DNA of 20,563 nucleotides from Chloroflexi bacterium RBG_16_64_43 (GCA_001796965.1 MGOA01000046.1:1-20563); one strand, 5' to 3'; positions 1 through 7,633 are shown, counted from the stretch's first letter. Made by a program: numbers and translations. Notes: generated from the sequence alone by a model not told the origin.

Positions 1-6
1 ACGCTG

Positions 7-80
7 GCCCCAGTAGCTCAAAAGGATAGAGCAGGGCACTCCTAAGGCCAAGGTTGGGGGTTCAATTCCCTCCTGGGGCA
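7..80 (+). tRNA. tRNA-Arg (anticodon CCT)
   Basis: The sequence folds as a cloverleaf. The acceptor stem is 7-13 with 73-79 (seven Watson-Crick pairs) and the discriminator A is at 80. The D stem is gctc/gagc (16-19, 29-32). The anticodon loop is ctcctaa (39-45) with T33 at position 40 and anticodon CCT at 41-43. The variable loop is 51-55, the T stem is 56-60 with 68-72, and the T loop is ttcaatt. The 3' CCA is not encoded (the next bases are cct). It should read AGG arginine codons. The anticodon stem is odd: only the three middle pairs form, and both end positions (34 with 50, and 38 with 46) are purine-purine G/A oppositions. It is either functional with a weak stem or a decaying copy; the other arms are intact. 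Confidence 0.88.
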
Positions 81-131
81 CCTCGGATGGGAACCCGGCT
101 CCGCCTCGAGGGGTGGTTGCCTACGAGTCAG

Positions 132-164
132 GACCTGCCCTTGCCCTTGCGGCAAGGGCAGGTC
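132..164 (+). terminator. Hairpin terminator after the tRNA
   Basis: A perfect 14-base inverted repeat (132-145 with 151-164) encloses a 5-base loop and is followed by tcttct. The stem is long and GC-rich but the T tract is poor, so termination or 3'-end processing of the tRNA transcript is inferred. The minus-strand gene ends about 110 bases downstream, so the hairpin may also act on that transcript. Confidence 0.6.
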
Positions 165-275
165 TCTTCTGTGGGCGGCAGTTCCGATCTTTGGGAGTTC
201 TGCCGAGGGAGGTGGAGTGGCGCGTGCCTCGGATGGTGGGCTTAGCGGGCCCCGCGAATCGCGAGCTCGACTTCC

Positions 276-1115
276 TCATTCGAGGGATTGGCAAAAGACC
301 GGCTCATCCCCGATCAGCGTGCACTCCACCCAACTTCCCTCGAAGTCCACCAGCACCCTGACCGTTGTCACGGTCTCGTCATAACCCGATACGACTAAAC
401 GATGGCGACGAGGAAAGAGATCCTCCGCCGGATTCAGAACACTGGCATGGAGGAGTCTCGCCCGCTCCGTACCCATCGCCGCGGCATCGGACAGGCGGAA
501 GGAAATCAGGTCGTCGATGGTTTCAACCGGAACGCGGAGCGGTCGATTAACGAGGCCGTCGACGGCCGCCCCGGACAGGACGAAAAGACCGACCCAGACA
601 AGGAGGGTTAGGGCTCGGCTTGCAGGATAAGTCGCCCCTCGCCAGCCTTCCACAAGACTTTGGATCACCACCCCGGCGACGAAGAAGGCCAACCCACAAG
701 CGATCGATGACAATACCCCTCGCCCCGACGGTCCGATGCCGTAGTCGTAAGCAACGAACCGCGCGGCATCTGGCGCCCAGCGCGCTAAGGCCCAGGGGAA
801 GAAACGGAAGGCGACCTGGGCTGCAAGCCAACCGGTCAGCACCCCGGCCAGGAGCCACAAGCCTGCGGACGTGGCTCCGCGCCTGGGCCCAATGGAGAAC
901 CAGCCGAGCACACTGAGGGGCAGCAGAACGCACGCCGCCCCGAGGCATGCTTTGGCCCAGGGCAGGATCCCGTCAGCTCGGTCCAGCGTCCAGCCATCGA
1001 AGCCCCATGCCACTATCAGCAGCAGCGTCGATCCCGCCAACAGGCCAAAGAGGAGACCTATCCAACGATCGGCTTGGCTGTTGTGAAAGACCCGGGTGCG
1101 GTGCTCGATCTCCAT
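276..1115 (-). CDS. Orphan five-helix membrane protein with C-terminal soluble domain
   Basis: 279 residues; I do not recognise a family. Five hydrophobic segments are visible at about residues 18-38, 54-75, 84-103, 133-153 and 168-188. A hydrophilic tail of about 90 residues follows; it looks folded, with beta-like stretches such as HRLVVSG and VRVLVDF. The ATG at 1115 was chosen because GGAGGG (1124-1119) sits just before it and a candidate promoter (TTGACT, 17 bases, GAGAAT at 1166-1138) places the transcript start near 1131. Longer readings that begin at a TTG (1166) or at ATGs at 1145 or 1139 would start inside that promoter. The gene is transcribed towards the tRNA and stands alone, with a long gap behind it. 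An integral cytoplasmic-membrane protein is a safe statement; its role is unknown. The tail could be a sensor or binding domain, but that is a guess. Confidence 0.7.
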   Translation of the reverse strand: MEIEHRTRVFHNSQADRWIGLLFGLLAGSTLLLIVAWGFDGWTLDRADGILPWAKACLGAACVLLPLSVLGWFSIGPRRGATSAGLWLLAGVLTGWLAAQVAFRFFPWALARWAPDAARFVAYDYGIGPSGRGVLSSIACGLAFFVAGVVIQSLVEGWRGATYPASRALTLLVWVGLFVLSGAAVDGLVNRPLRVPVETIDDLISFRLSDAAAMGTERARLLHASVLNPAEDLFPRRHRLVVSGYDETVTTVRVLVDFEGSWVECTLIGDEPVFCQSLE

Positions 1116-1137
1116 GTACCCTCCGGTTACGACTGAC

Positions 1138-1166
1138 ATTCTCATGCCATAGATGATGTGAGTCAA
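1138..1166 (-). promoter_or_regulatory. Candidate promoter of the orphan membrane gene
   Basis: On the minus strand TTGACT (1166-1161) and GAGAAT (1143-1138) are separated by exactly 17 bases. The start of transcription would fall near 1131, leaving a leader of about 16 bases that contains the GGAGGG ribosome binding site of the ATG at 1115. The -35 box is good (5 of 6) and the -10 box weaker (4 of 6). Confidence 0.45.
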
Positions 1167-1532
1167 ATCGCCGGCCTCTCTCCAACCATGGAACCGGCTT
1201 GAGGCCAGGCAAGATTCTCACCCTTCGGCATGTCTGTCGCTCTTGCGTACCGGCCGACGGCCGACCGCAAGACCGCAACTGCGCAACGCGACAGACGAGT
1301 CCTCCGATTGTCGACGCGCCGAGATAGACGCGGGATGGACATTAGGCCTGACAAGCTTAAAAGGTTGGAGCAAGGTAATCTTCCTGACAATGTTGGGGGG
1401 GCGAGTCCCTCGCGGGGCTCTGTCCATCCAGCGAGCCGCAGTCGCCCGCACGCAGCGCGATGCGCGCTGCACACAGCAAGATGTCCGGGCCGATCGGTGG
1501 GAGTTCGCCATCGTCCATTTTCGGCTCGCCTC

Positions 1533-1565
1533 GGTGAAGATTCTTGCCTCGGCAAGCTCTTCACC
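1533..1565. repeat. Imperfect 14-bp hairpin in the xpt upstream region
   Basis: The arms ggtgaaga (1533-1540) and tcttcacc (1558-1565) pair perfectly. Inside them cttgcc (1543-1548) pairs with ggcaag (1551-1556), with only a 2/1-base internal bulge. No T tract follows on either strand, so it is not an obvious terminator. It lies about 110 bases before the xpt -10 box. A DNA-level operator or a processed RNA structure are both possible. Confidence 0.5.
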
Positions 1566-1645
1566 CGGCGGCGGGCCATTGGGGGCGTATCGCCGCAGCC
1601 TCCCCGCCTCCGAAGCGGCGCGGTAATCCAATGTTAGTACTGGTG

Positions 1646-1679
1646 CAAGCATAGAGGCCGTACATGCTTGTGCTATACT
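1646..1679 (+). promoter_or_regulatory. xpt-guaA promoter with palindromic operator candidate
   Basis: An extended -10 element, TGC followed by TATACT (1671-1679), lies about 75 bases before the xpt start, with transcription expected near 1686. No good -35 box is present. Instead the perfect inverted repeat CAAGCAT (1646-1652), 11 bases, ATGCTTG (1664-1670) covers the -35 region and abuts the extended -10. That placement is typical of a site where a repressor or activator binds. No purine-riboswitch core was found in the leader (1686-1754). Confidence 0.5.
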
Positions 1680-1754
1680 CTCGCCATGTTTCCCCGGTTC
1701 GGCACCTCCCCAATACCTCGAATCACCGCTTCACCTGCGCCAGGAGGATAAGCC

Positions 1755-2327
1755 ATGGACGCCCTCAAGATGCGCATCCTCACCGACGGCCGCAACCTGG
1801 GCAACGGCATCCTCAAGGTAGACGGCTTCATAAACCATCAGGTGGATCCGGTGCTTATCGACGCCTGCGGGCGCGAGCTGGCAGGGCGCTTTGGGAACCT
1901 GCGCGCGACCAAGGTGCTTACCGCCGAAATCTCCGGCATCGCCCCGGCCCTCACCACCGCACTGCATCTCGGCATCCCCATCGTCTATGCGCGCAAGACC
2001 AAACCCATCACCATGCCCAATCAGGTGTTCCTGACACTGGCGCCATCGCACACCAAGGGCCGCATGGTCGAACTCATCGTTTCTCCAGAGTACCTCTCGA
2101 AGGATGAGCGCGTGCTCATCATCGATGATTTCCTGGCCACCGGGCAGACCATTGCCGGGCTGGCCCAGCTGGCGCAAGCCGCCGGCGCCACCGTAGTTGG
2201 GATTGGTGCGGTGATCGAGAAGATCTTCGAGGGCGGACGCGAGTTCCTCAGGCCGCTCGGCGTGCCCATCGAGTCACTCGCACGCATCTCCGATATGAGT
2301 GAAGGACGCATCCTCTTCGCCGATTGA
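1755..2327 (+). CDS. xpt: Xanthine phosphoribosyltransferase
   Basis: 190 residues, the usual length for Xpt. The enzyme transfers the phosphoribosyl group of PRPP to xanthine, giving XMP, in cytoplasmic purine salvage. The PRPP-binding loop is clear: two hydrophobic residues, two acidic residues, then ATGQT (VLIIDDFLATGQT, about residues 119-131). The N-terminal MRILTDGRNLGNGILKVDGF and the INHQVDP stretch are typical of Xpt rather than of adenine or hypoxanthine transferases. The ATG at 1755 has a strong ribosome binding site, AGGAGG at 1741-1746, eight bases upstream. It lies 15 bases before guaA, whose enzyme aminates XMP to GMP, so the pair encodes consecutive steps from xanthine to GMP. 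Expression is probably governed by the palindrome-overlapped promoter upstream. Confidence 0.93.
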   Translation: MDALKMRILTDGRNLGNGILKVDGFINHQVDPVLIDACGRELAGRFGNLRATKVLTAEISGIAPALTTALHLGIPIVYARKTKPITMPNQVFLTLAPSHTKGRMVELIVSPEYLSKDERVLIIDDFLATGQTIAGLAQLAQAAGATVVGIGAVIEKIFEGGREFLRPLGVPIESLARISDMSEGRILFAD

Positions 2328-2342
2328 AGGTCGCGCACACGG

Positions 2343-3884
2343 GTGGACACGGTCGTCATTCTCGACTTCGGATCGCAGTACTCACAGCTCATCACGCGGC
2401 GAGTGCGTGAAGCGGGTGTGTACTGCGAATTGCTTCCCCACAGCACCTCCACGGCCGAGGTCATGGCGCTCGACCCCAAAGCCTTCATCCTCTCTGGCGG
2501 TCCGAACTCGGTCTACGACCCGGGTGCGCCGCGTCTGCCGGCATACGTCCTCGAAAGCCGCCTGCCGGTGCTCGGCATCTGTTATGGCATGCAGCTCCTC
2601 GCGCAGCAGTTGGGCGGCCGGGTGCGGGCCTCCGCGCACCGCGAGTATGGGCGCACCGCCATCACGCGCCAGGCCGGTTCGACCCTACTGGGCGAGTCTT
2701 TGCCCGCCGCCCTTGAAGTCTGGATGAGTCATGGCGATCAGGTGGACAGCCTGCCGGATGGATTCCGCCAGACGGCTTCCAGCCCCAGCTGTCCGATCGC
2801 CGCTATGGAAGACCCCGTCCGGCACCGCTACGCGCTGCAATTCCACCCGGAAGTGAATCACACTCAACACGGCCGCGAGATTCTGAACGCCTTCCTCGCG
2901 GCCTGCAACCTGCGCGCCGAATGGACTCCCGAGTCGGTGGTGCAGGCCAGCGTGGCCCGCATTCAAGCCCAGGTGGGCGCGGAGCCTCTGCTCGCTGCCG
3001 TGAGCGGCGGCGTGGATTCGCTCGTCGCGGCGGCCCTGGCGCAGCGCGCAGTGGGTGAGCAACTCACCTGCCTCTTTGTGGATACCGGTCTGCTACGGCT
3101 GGGCGAGCCGAAGCAAGTGGTGGAAACGCTGCAGACGGCGCTCGGCGCCCGGCTGGTGGCGGTCAACGCGGCCGAGGAGTTCCTCGAGGCGCTGGCTGGA
3201 GTGACCGACCCGGAACGCAAGCGGGCCATCGTCGGCGAGAAGTTCATCCGTGTGTTCGAGCGCGAAGCACTGCGCGTGGCACGCCAGGCGCGCTTCCTGG
3301 TGCAGGGCACCATCTATCCGGATGTCATTGAGTCGCGCGCGCCGGAGCGGCAAAGCGCGGCGCGCATCAAGACCCACCATAACGTGGGCGGGCTACCGAG
3401 CGACGTGCGCTTCGAAATCGTCGAGCCCCTGCGCTATCTCTTTAAGGATGAGGTGCGCCGGGTGGGTCTGCAGCTCGGCTTGCCCGAGAGCCTGGTGTGG
3501 CGCCAGCCTTTCCCTGGCCCGGGGCTCGCGGTGCGCTGCCTGGGCGAGGTCACCTGGGAGCGTGTCGAGCGGCTGCGTCTGGCAGATGCGATCTTCACCA
3601 CAGAACTTGAGCGAGCCGACCTGCTGCGCCAGGAGACGGCCCAAGCCTTTGCGGTGCTGCTGCCGGTGCGCTCGGTGGGTGTGATGGGCGACGGCCGGAC
3701 GTATCAGGAAGTGTTGGCACTGCGGGCCGTGACCACCGACGATTTCATGACCGCAGATTGGGCGCGCCTGCCAGCCACCGTGCTGGAGCGCGTTGCCGAG
3801 CGCATCGTCAACGAGGTCGCAGGTGTTAACCGGGTGGTGTACGATATCACCAGCAAGCCCCCGGCGACGATTGAATGGGAATAA
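2343..3884 (+). CDS. guaA: GMP synthase (glutamine-hydrolysing)
   Basis: 513 residues, full length. It converts XMP, ATP and glutamine to GMP. Class I glutamine amidotransferase domain at about residues 3-190: nucleophile Cys80 in GICYGMQ, His168 and Glu170 in LQFHPEV. ATP-pyrophosphatase domain: P-loop SGGVDS (221-226). The XMP-binding and dimerisation part follows, with KTHHNVGGLP (343-352), FPGPGLAVR (390-398) and the canonical C-terminal end ITSKPPATIEWE. The start is a GTG at 2343, fixed by the VVILDFGSQYSQLI opening; a GAAGG at 2326-2330 overlaps the xpt stop codon and is 12 bases away, so translation may be coupled to xpt. All catalytic residues are present and there is no sign of damage. 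Confidence 0.97.
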   Translation: MDTVVILDFGSQYSQLITRRVREAGVYCELLPHSTSTAEVMALDPKAFILSGGPNSVYDPGAPRLPAYVLESRLPVLGICYGMQLLAQQLGGRVRASAHREYGRTAITRQAGSTLLGESLPAALEVWMSHGDQVDSLPDGFRQTASSPSCPIAAMEDPVRHRYALQFHPEVNHTQHGREILNAFLAACNLRAEWTPESVVQASVARIQAQVGAEPLLAAVSGGVDSLVAAALAQRAVGEQLTCLFVDTGLLRLGEPKQVVETLQTALGARLVAVNAAEEFLEALAGVTDPERKRAIVGEKFIRVFEREALRVARQARFLVQGTIYPDVIESRAPERQSAARIKTHHNVGGLPSDVRFEIVEPLRYLFKDEVRRVGLQLGLPESLVWRQPFPGPGLAVRCLGEVTWERVERLRLADAIFTTELERADLLRQETAQAFAVLLPVRSVGVMGDGRTYQEVLALRAVTTDDFMTADWARLPATVLERVAERIVNEVAGVNRVVYDITSKPPATIEWE

Positions 3885-3917
3885 CACCCGCCGCCGGATC
3901 ATCCTGTAGGAGGGTCG

Positions 3918-4889
3918 ATGGAATACGGTGAAGTCCTTTCGCGTTCGTGGAAGACGGTGTGGAAGCACAAGGTCTTGTGGATCTTCGGAATTCTCGCCGG
4001 ATGCGTCGGCGGAAACGGTGGCGGCAGCAGCGGCGGCGGTAGCAACACCGGCTATGAGGTCTCCGGCGGCGACCTTCCGCCGGCGATGCAACAATACGTC
4101 AATGAATTCGGTCAGATGATCGCCGAGACCCCCTGGTGGGTCTTTGTGCTCATCGGCCTGGGGATCCTGGCGCTGGCCGCGCTGTTCATCTATCTCGGGT
4201 TCACGGGCCGTATTGCACTCATCCGCGGTTCTCGCATGGCTGATGAGGGCGCGGAGCGTCTCGGTTTCAGCGAGCTCTTCTCGGCCAGCGCCCACTACTT
4301 CTGGCGAGTGTTCGGGCTCAACCTTCTCGTGGGCCTGGTGATCGGGCTGGCCTTGCTGATCTTTGTGATCTCCATGTTCTTCCTCGCCATCGGCACTCTG
4401 GGCGTCGCACTCCTGTGCTTGCTCCCCATCGCATGCGTGGTCTTCATTCTGGCGTGGATTGTGTCCGTCGTCCTGCAACTCGCCAACGTCGCCTTGGTCT
4501 CCGACGATCTGGGGATAATGGACGGGCTGCGCCGCGGCTGGGAGACGGCGCGCGCCAACGTCGGTCCGGTCCTGGTCATGGCGCTGATCCTGGGAATCGG
4601 CGGGTGGCTGGCCGGCTTGCTCATCGCGCTGCCGGTCATCCTGGTGGCCTTGCCAGCCGGGATGGGGATCGTCTTCGGCGAACTGGCCGGTTCTCGCGGC
4701 GTTCTCGCCACGGGTTTGGTGACCGCCGGCGTGTGCCTGGCCCTCTACCTGCCGGTACTGATCGTGGGGCAGGGGATCCTGCTGGCTTACATTCAGGGTG
4801 CGTGGACGCTGACCTACAGCCGCCTGCGCGGCCAAATCCCGGCCGTCACCTCTGGCCCCGAGGTTGCACCTATCCCCAGCACGGGCTAG
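3918..4889 (+). CDS. Polytopic membrane protein with Gly/Ser-rich loop
   Basis: 323 residues. The N-terminal motif of an amphipathic stretch then a short hydrophobic segment (WKTVWKHKVLWIFGIL, 11-26) resembles the large, poorly defined group of bacterial membrane proteins related to glycerophosphodiester phosphodiesterase membrane domains and DUF975-like proteins; I cannot name a function. A Gly/Ser-rich loop (31-45) follows, then helices near 73-95, 130-158, 163-190, 216-248 and 262-292. The motif around LVSDDLGIMDGLRRGWE (193-209) is a family-like cytoplasmic loop. The ATG at 3918 is preceded by AGGAGGG (3908-3914). It starts 33 bases after guaA, so it is probably co-transcribed with the salvage genes, and it is followed by a hairpin terminator. 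A transport role linked to purines is possible but the sequence does not show it. Confidence 0.75.
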   Translation: MEYGEVLSRSWKTVWKHKVLWIFGILAGCVGGNGGGSSGGGSNTGYEVSGGDLPPAMQQYVNEFGQMIAETPWWVFVLIGLGILALAALFIYLGFTGRIALIRGSRMADEGAERLGFSELFSASAHYFWRVFGLNLLVGLVIGLALLIFVISMFFLAIGTLGVALLCLLPIACVVFILAWIVSVVLQLANVALVSDDLGIMDGLRRGWETARANVGPVLVMALILGIGGWLAGLLIALPVILVALPAGMGIVFGELAGSRGVLATGLVTAGVCLALYLPVLIVGQGILLAYIQGAWTLTYSRLRGQIPAVTSGPEVAPIPSTG

Positions 4890-4943
4890 CCACCAGCCGG
4901 GCGCCTCGCGCGCCTTGAGCACGCTCAAACGTTGGCACAAAAA

Positions 4944-4962
4944 GCCGGCCCGCGAGGCCGGC
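4944..4962 (+). terminator. Terminator of the xpt-guaA-membrane operon
   Basis: Perfect 7-bp stem gccggcc (4944-4950) and ggccggc (4956-4962) with a 5-base loop. It has AAAAA immediately before and ATTT after, so it could work in both directions. It lies about 55 bases after the stop codon of the membrane-protein gene and before the clpC promoter. Confidence 0.7.
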
Positions 4963-4990
4963 ATTTGCCTATCGTGGGCCACAAACACAA

Positions 4991-5016
4991 TTCTTATAGA
5001 AGACACGTAATATAAT
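4991..5016 (+). promoter_or_regulatory. clpC: clpC promoter region with small inverted repeat
   Basis: A consensus -10 box TATAAT lies at 5011-5016, about 65 bases before clpC. There is no good -35 box at the right distance. The small palindrome TTCT-TAT-AGAA (4991-5001) sits where the -35 would be and may be a regulator site. No CIRCE (HrcA) or CtsR heptad repeat was found. Confidence 0.45.
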
Positions 5017-5080
5017 CGTTCACACAAACCAGGCTCGCGTCCATTGGCCGCGCCGCCCAAGGTTCTGAGGAGACCCGCGC

Positions 5081-7552
5081 ATGATGCGTTTCGACCGCTT
5101 TACCGAGCGCGCTCAGGATGCCGCCCAACGATCGGCGGAGATCATCCAGCGCTACGGTCACAATCAGATCGACACCGAACACCTCCTGCTGGCGCTGCTC
5201 GAGCAACCGGAAGGTGTCATCCCGCAGATTCTGGAGCGCCTGACAGTCAACGCGGACCTGCTGGCACAGCGCATCGACGGCATCTTGCGCGCCAGCCCCA
5301 AGGCCAGCATCTATGGTGGCGGCACTGGGCAGATCTTCATCACCCCGCGTGTCAAACGCATCATCGATCTGGCCAATGAAGAAGCCAACCGCCTGCGCGA
5401 CGAGTATATTTCGACCGAGCACATCTTTCTGGCGATTGTTTCGGAACACAACACGCCCGCGGCGCGCGCCCTGAGCGAAGCCGGCATCAGCAAGGAGCGC
5501 GTGCTGGATACGGTCAAGGACATTCGCGGTGGCCAGCGCGTCACCGACCCGCAGGCCGAAAGCCGCTACCGCACCCTGGAGAAGTACTCGCGCGACCTGA
5601 CTCAGGCCGCCAAAGAGGGCAAGCTCGATCCGGTCATCGGCCGCGACAAGGAAATCCTGCGCGTCATCCAGATCCTCTCGCGCCGCACCAAGAACAACCC
5701 GGTGCTCATCGGCGAGGCGGGTGTGGGCAAGACGGCCATCGTGGAGGGCCTGGCGCAGAAGATCGCCACCAACGACGTGCCCGAGATCCTGATGGGCAAG
5801 CGCGTGGTGTCGCTCGACCTGGGGGCGATGATTGCCGGATCGCGCTTCCGTGGCGAATTCGAGGAGCGGTTGAAGGCGGCCATCGAAGAAATCCAACGCG
5901 CCAGTGGCGAGATCATCTTGTTCATTGATGAGCTGCACACAGTGGTGGGGGCTGGTGCTGCGCAGGGTGCGATGGATGCATCCAACATGCTCAAGCCGGC
6001 GCTCTCGCGCGGCGAGTTGCAGTGCGTCGGGGCCACCACCCTCGACGAATACCACAAGCACATCGAGAAGGACGCCGCCCTCGAACGGCGCTTTGCCCCG
6101 GTGTACGTCGATGAGCCGAACGTCGAAGAGACGATTGAGATGCTGCGCGGGCTGCGCGACCGCTACGAGGCGCACCACAAGGTACGCTTCTCGGAGGCGG
6201 CGCTGGTCGCGGCCGCGCGCCTTTCGAACCGCTACGTAACCGATCGCAGTCTGCCCGACAAAGCCATCGATCTCATCGACGAGGCGGCCGCCAAGCTGCG
6301 TCTGGCGCTGTACTCCTTGCCGCCGGACTTGAAGAAGCTCAAGGCCGAGATCACCCGAGTGCAAGCGGAAGAAGAGCAGGCCGGTCTCACTCGCGACTAC
6401 GAACACGCGGCGCAGAAGAAGGCTGAGCGGCTGCGCCTGGAGACCGAGTTCAACGGCAAGCGCGAGCAATGGGAAGACGAACACCGCCTGGACGACGTCG
6501 TGGATGAAAACGATATCGCCGATGTTGTTGCCCAGTGGACCGGTATCCCCGTCACCCAAATGATGGAAACCGAATCAGAGAAACTCCTGCACATGGAAGA
6601 CCGGCTGCACGAGCGCATTGTCGGCCAGGACGAGGCCATCCACGCCCTCGCCGACGCCATCCGCCGCTCGCGTTCCGGCCTTAAGGATCCGCGTCGGCCG
6701 ATCGGCTCGTTCATCTTCCTGGGCTCCTCGGGCGTGGGCAAGACCGAACTCGCCAAGGCCTTGGCCGCCTTCCTCTTCGACGACGAAGATGCGCTGGTGC
6801 GCATCGACATGTCGGAGTACCGCGAGCAGCACACAGCCAGCCGCATGTTCGGCGCCCCGCCGGGATACGTGGGCTACGAGGAGGGCGGCCAGCTCACCGA
6901 GGCCGTTCGCCGGCGCCCGTATCGCGTGGTGCTCTTCGACGAAATCGAGAAGGCCCACCCCGATGTGTGGAATGCCCTCTTGCAGATTCTCGAAGACGGG
7001 CGCATGACCGACGGCCAAGGCCGGGCGGTCGACTTCCGCAACACGGTGCTCATCATGACCAGCAACCTGGGCACGGAATTCGTCAAACGGTCCGGGTCGC
7101 TCGGCTTCTTGCGCCGCGGCGAGAATGGCGAGAGCGACGGCAGCCACGAGAAGATCGAGCAGGCGCTTAAATCAACCTTCCGTCCAGAATTCCTCAATCG
7201 CATCGACGAGATCATCATCTTCTCGCCGCTCAAGATCGAGGACATGGAGCGCATCGTCGATCTGCAGATGCAGGAAATCCGCGGCCGGCTCTCCGAGCAA
7301 GGCATTGCGGTGGAACTGACCGAGGCGGCGCGCAAATGGCTGGCTCGCGAGGGCTTCGACCCGGCGTTCGGCGCGCGCCCGCTGCGTCGCGCGCTTCAGA
7401 AGCACGTCGAATCGCCGCTCTCGGTGATGATCCTGGAGGGGAAGTTCAAGACTGGCAACACCGTGGTGGTCGACTACGCCGAGGGTCAGGGTATTCTATT
7501 CAACCACCGTGAAGAACAACCCGTCGAATTGGCGGCCCAGCCCGCCAAGTGA
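5081..7552 (+). CDS. clpC: ATP-dependent Clp protease ATPase subunit ClpC
   Basis: 823 residues. Hexameric AAA+ unfoldase that feeds substrates to ClpP. Order: N-terminal Clp-N repeat domain (about 4-150), AAA1 with Walker A GEAGVGKT (211-218) and Walker B IILFIDE (278-284), a short middle coiled-coil domain (about 415-470), AAA2 with Walker A GSSGVGKT (548-555), Walker B VVLFDE (616-621) and pore loop GYVGYE (595-600), and a C-terminal D2-small domain. The short middle domain and an LGF tripeptide (674-676), at the place of the ClpP-docking loop, point to ClpC rather than ClpB. The ATG at 5081 has GAGGAGA (5067-5073) seven bases upstream; a second ATG follows directly. It is monocistronic between two terminators. 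The usual Firmicute partners CtsR and McsA/B are not adjacent, so control must differ. Confidence 0.95.
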   Translation: MMRFDRFTERAQDAAQRSAEIIQRYGHNQIDTEHLLLALLEQPEGVIPQILERLTVNADLLAQRIDGILRASPKASIYGGGTGQIFITPRVKRIIDLANEEANRLRDEYISTEHIFLAIVSEHNTPAARALSEAGISKERVLDTVKDIRGGQRVTDPQAESRYRTLEKYSRDLTQAAKEGKLDPVIGRDKEILRVIQILSRRTKNNPVLIGEAGVGKTAIVEGLAQKIATNDVPEILMGKRVVSLDLGAMIAGSRFRGEFEERLKAAIEEIQRASGEIILFIDELHTVVGAGAAQGAMDASNMLKPALSRGELQCVGATTLDEYHKHIEKDAALERRFAPVYVDEPNVEETIEMLRGLRDRYEAHHKVRFSEAALVAAARLSNRYVTDRSLPDKAIDLIDEAAAKLRLALYSLPPDLKKLKAEITRVQAEEEQAGLTRDYEHAAQKKAERLRLETEFNGKREQWEDEHRLDDVVDENDIADVVAQWTGIPVTQMMETESEKLLHMEDRLHERIVGQDEAIHALADAIRRSRSGLKDPRRPIGSFIFLGSSGVGKTELAKALAAFLFDDEDALVRIDMSEYREQHTASRMFGAPPGYVGYEEGGQLTEAVRRRPYRVVLFDEIEKAHPDVWNALLQILEDGRMTDGQGRAVDFRNTVLIMTSNLGTEFVKRSGSLGFLRRGENGESDGSHEKIEQALKSTFRPEFLNRIDEIIIFSPLKIEDMERIVDLQMQEIRGRLSEQGIAVELTEAARKWLAREGFDPAFGARPLRRALQKHVESPLSVMILEGKFKTGNTVVVDYAEGQGILFNHREEQPVELAAQPAK

Positions 7553-7573
7553 GCGGGACACGAAGTACATACT

Positions 7574-7599
7574 ACGGCGGGCCACAGATGGCCCGCCGT
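7574..7599. terminator. Bidirectional terminator between clpC and holA
   Basis: Perfect 10-bp inverted repeat acggcgggcc (7574-7583) and ggcccgccgt (7590-7599) with a 6-base loop, followed by TTGATT on the plus strand. It lies between two convergent genes (clpC ends 22 bases before, holA ends 35 bases after) and can serve both. Confidence 0.75.
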
Positions 7600-7633
7600 T
7601 TGATTCCGTAGGCGAGGTCGGGCGATTTGCGCC

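Larger units (their letters stand above)
1116..1754. other. 639-base divergent intergenic region, no convincing gene
   Basis: The open frames here on both strands are Arg/Pro/Ser-rich, overlap each other antisense, and lack ribosome binding sites and recognisable domains, so I treat them as non-coding. What can be seen is the promoter of the minus-strand membrane gene at its left edge, a 15-base motif repeated three times (1208-1222, 1533-1548 inverted, 1551-1565), a strong hairpin made by the last two copies, and at the right edge the xpt promoter with a palindromic operator candidate. The stretch 1335-1410 is less GC-rich than its surroundings and could be gene debris, but shows no family resemblance. 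Confidence 0.5.

Noticed and set aside
1116..1166. TTG or upstream ATG starts for the orphan membrane gene
   Set aside because: They lie inside the -35/-10 promoter pair, while the ATG at 1115 has GGAGGG; the added residues look unlike a natural N-terminus.
1335..1410. Protein-like plus-strand stretch (MDIRPDKLKRLEQGNLPDNV) suggesting a gene remnant
   Set aside because: It is short, has no ribosome binding site, runs into low-complexity sequence and matches nothing I recognise; mentioned only as possible debris.
1218..1652. Several overlapping 100-145 residue frames on both strands
   Set aside because: They are Arg/Ser/Pro-rich, antisense to each other, lack ribosome binding sites and show no family motif; typical chance frames in GC-rich DNA.
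1680..1754. Purine riboswitch before xpt
   Set aside because: The roughly 70-base leader does not show the conserved three-way junction core, so control by a DNA-binding protein is preferred.
3393..5060. 555-residue minus-strand frame antisense to guaA and the membrane gene
   Set aside because: It is the antisense shadow of two well-supported genes; its sequence is Gln/Asp/His-rich with no domain.
4994..6559. 521-residue minus-strand frame antisense to clpC
   Set aside because: It is the reverse-strand shadow of clpC, whose domains and ribosome binding site are clear.
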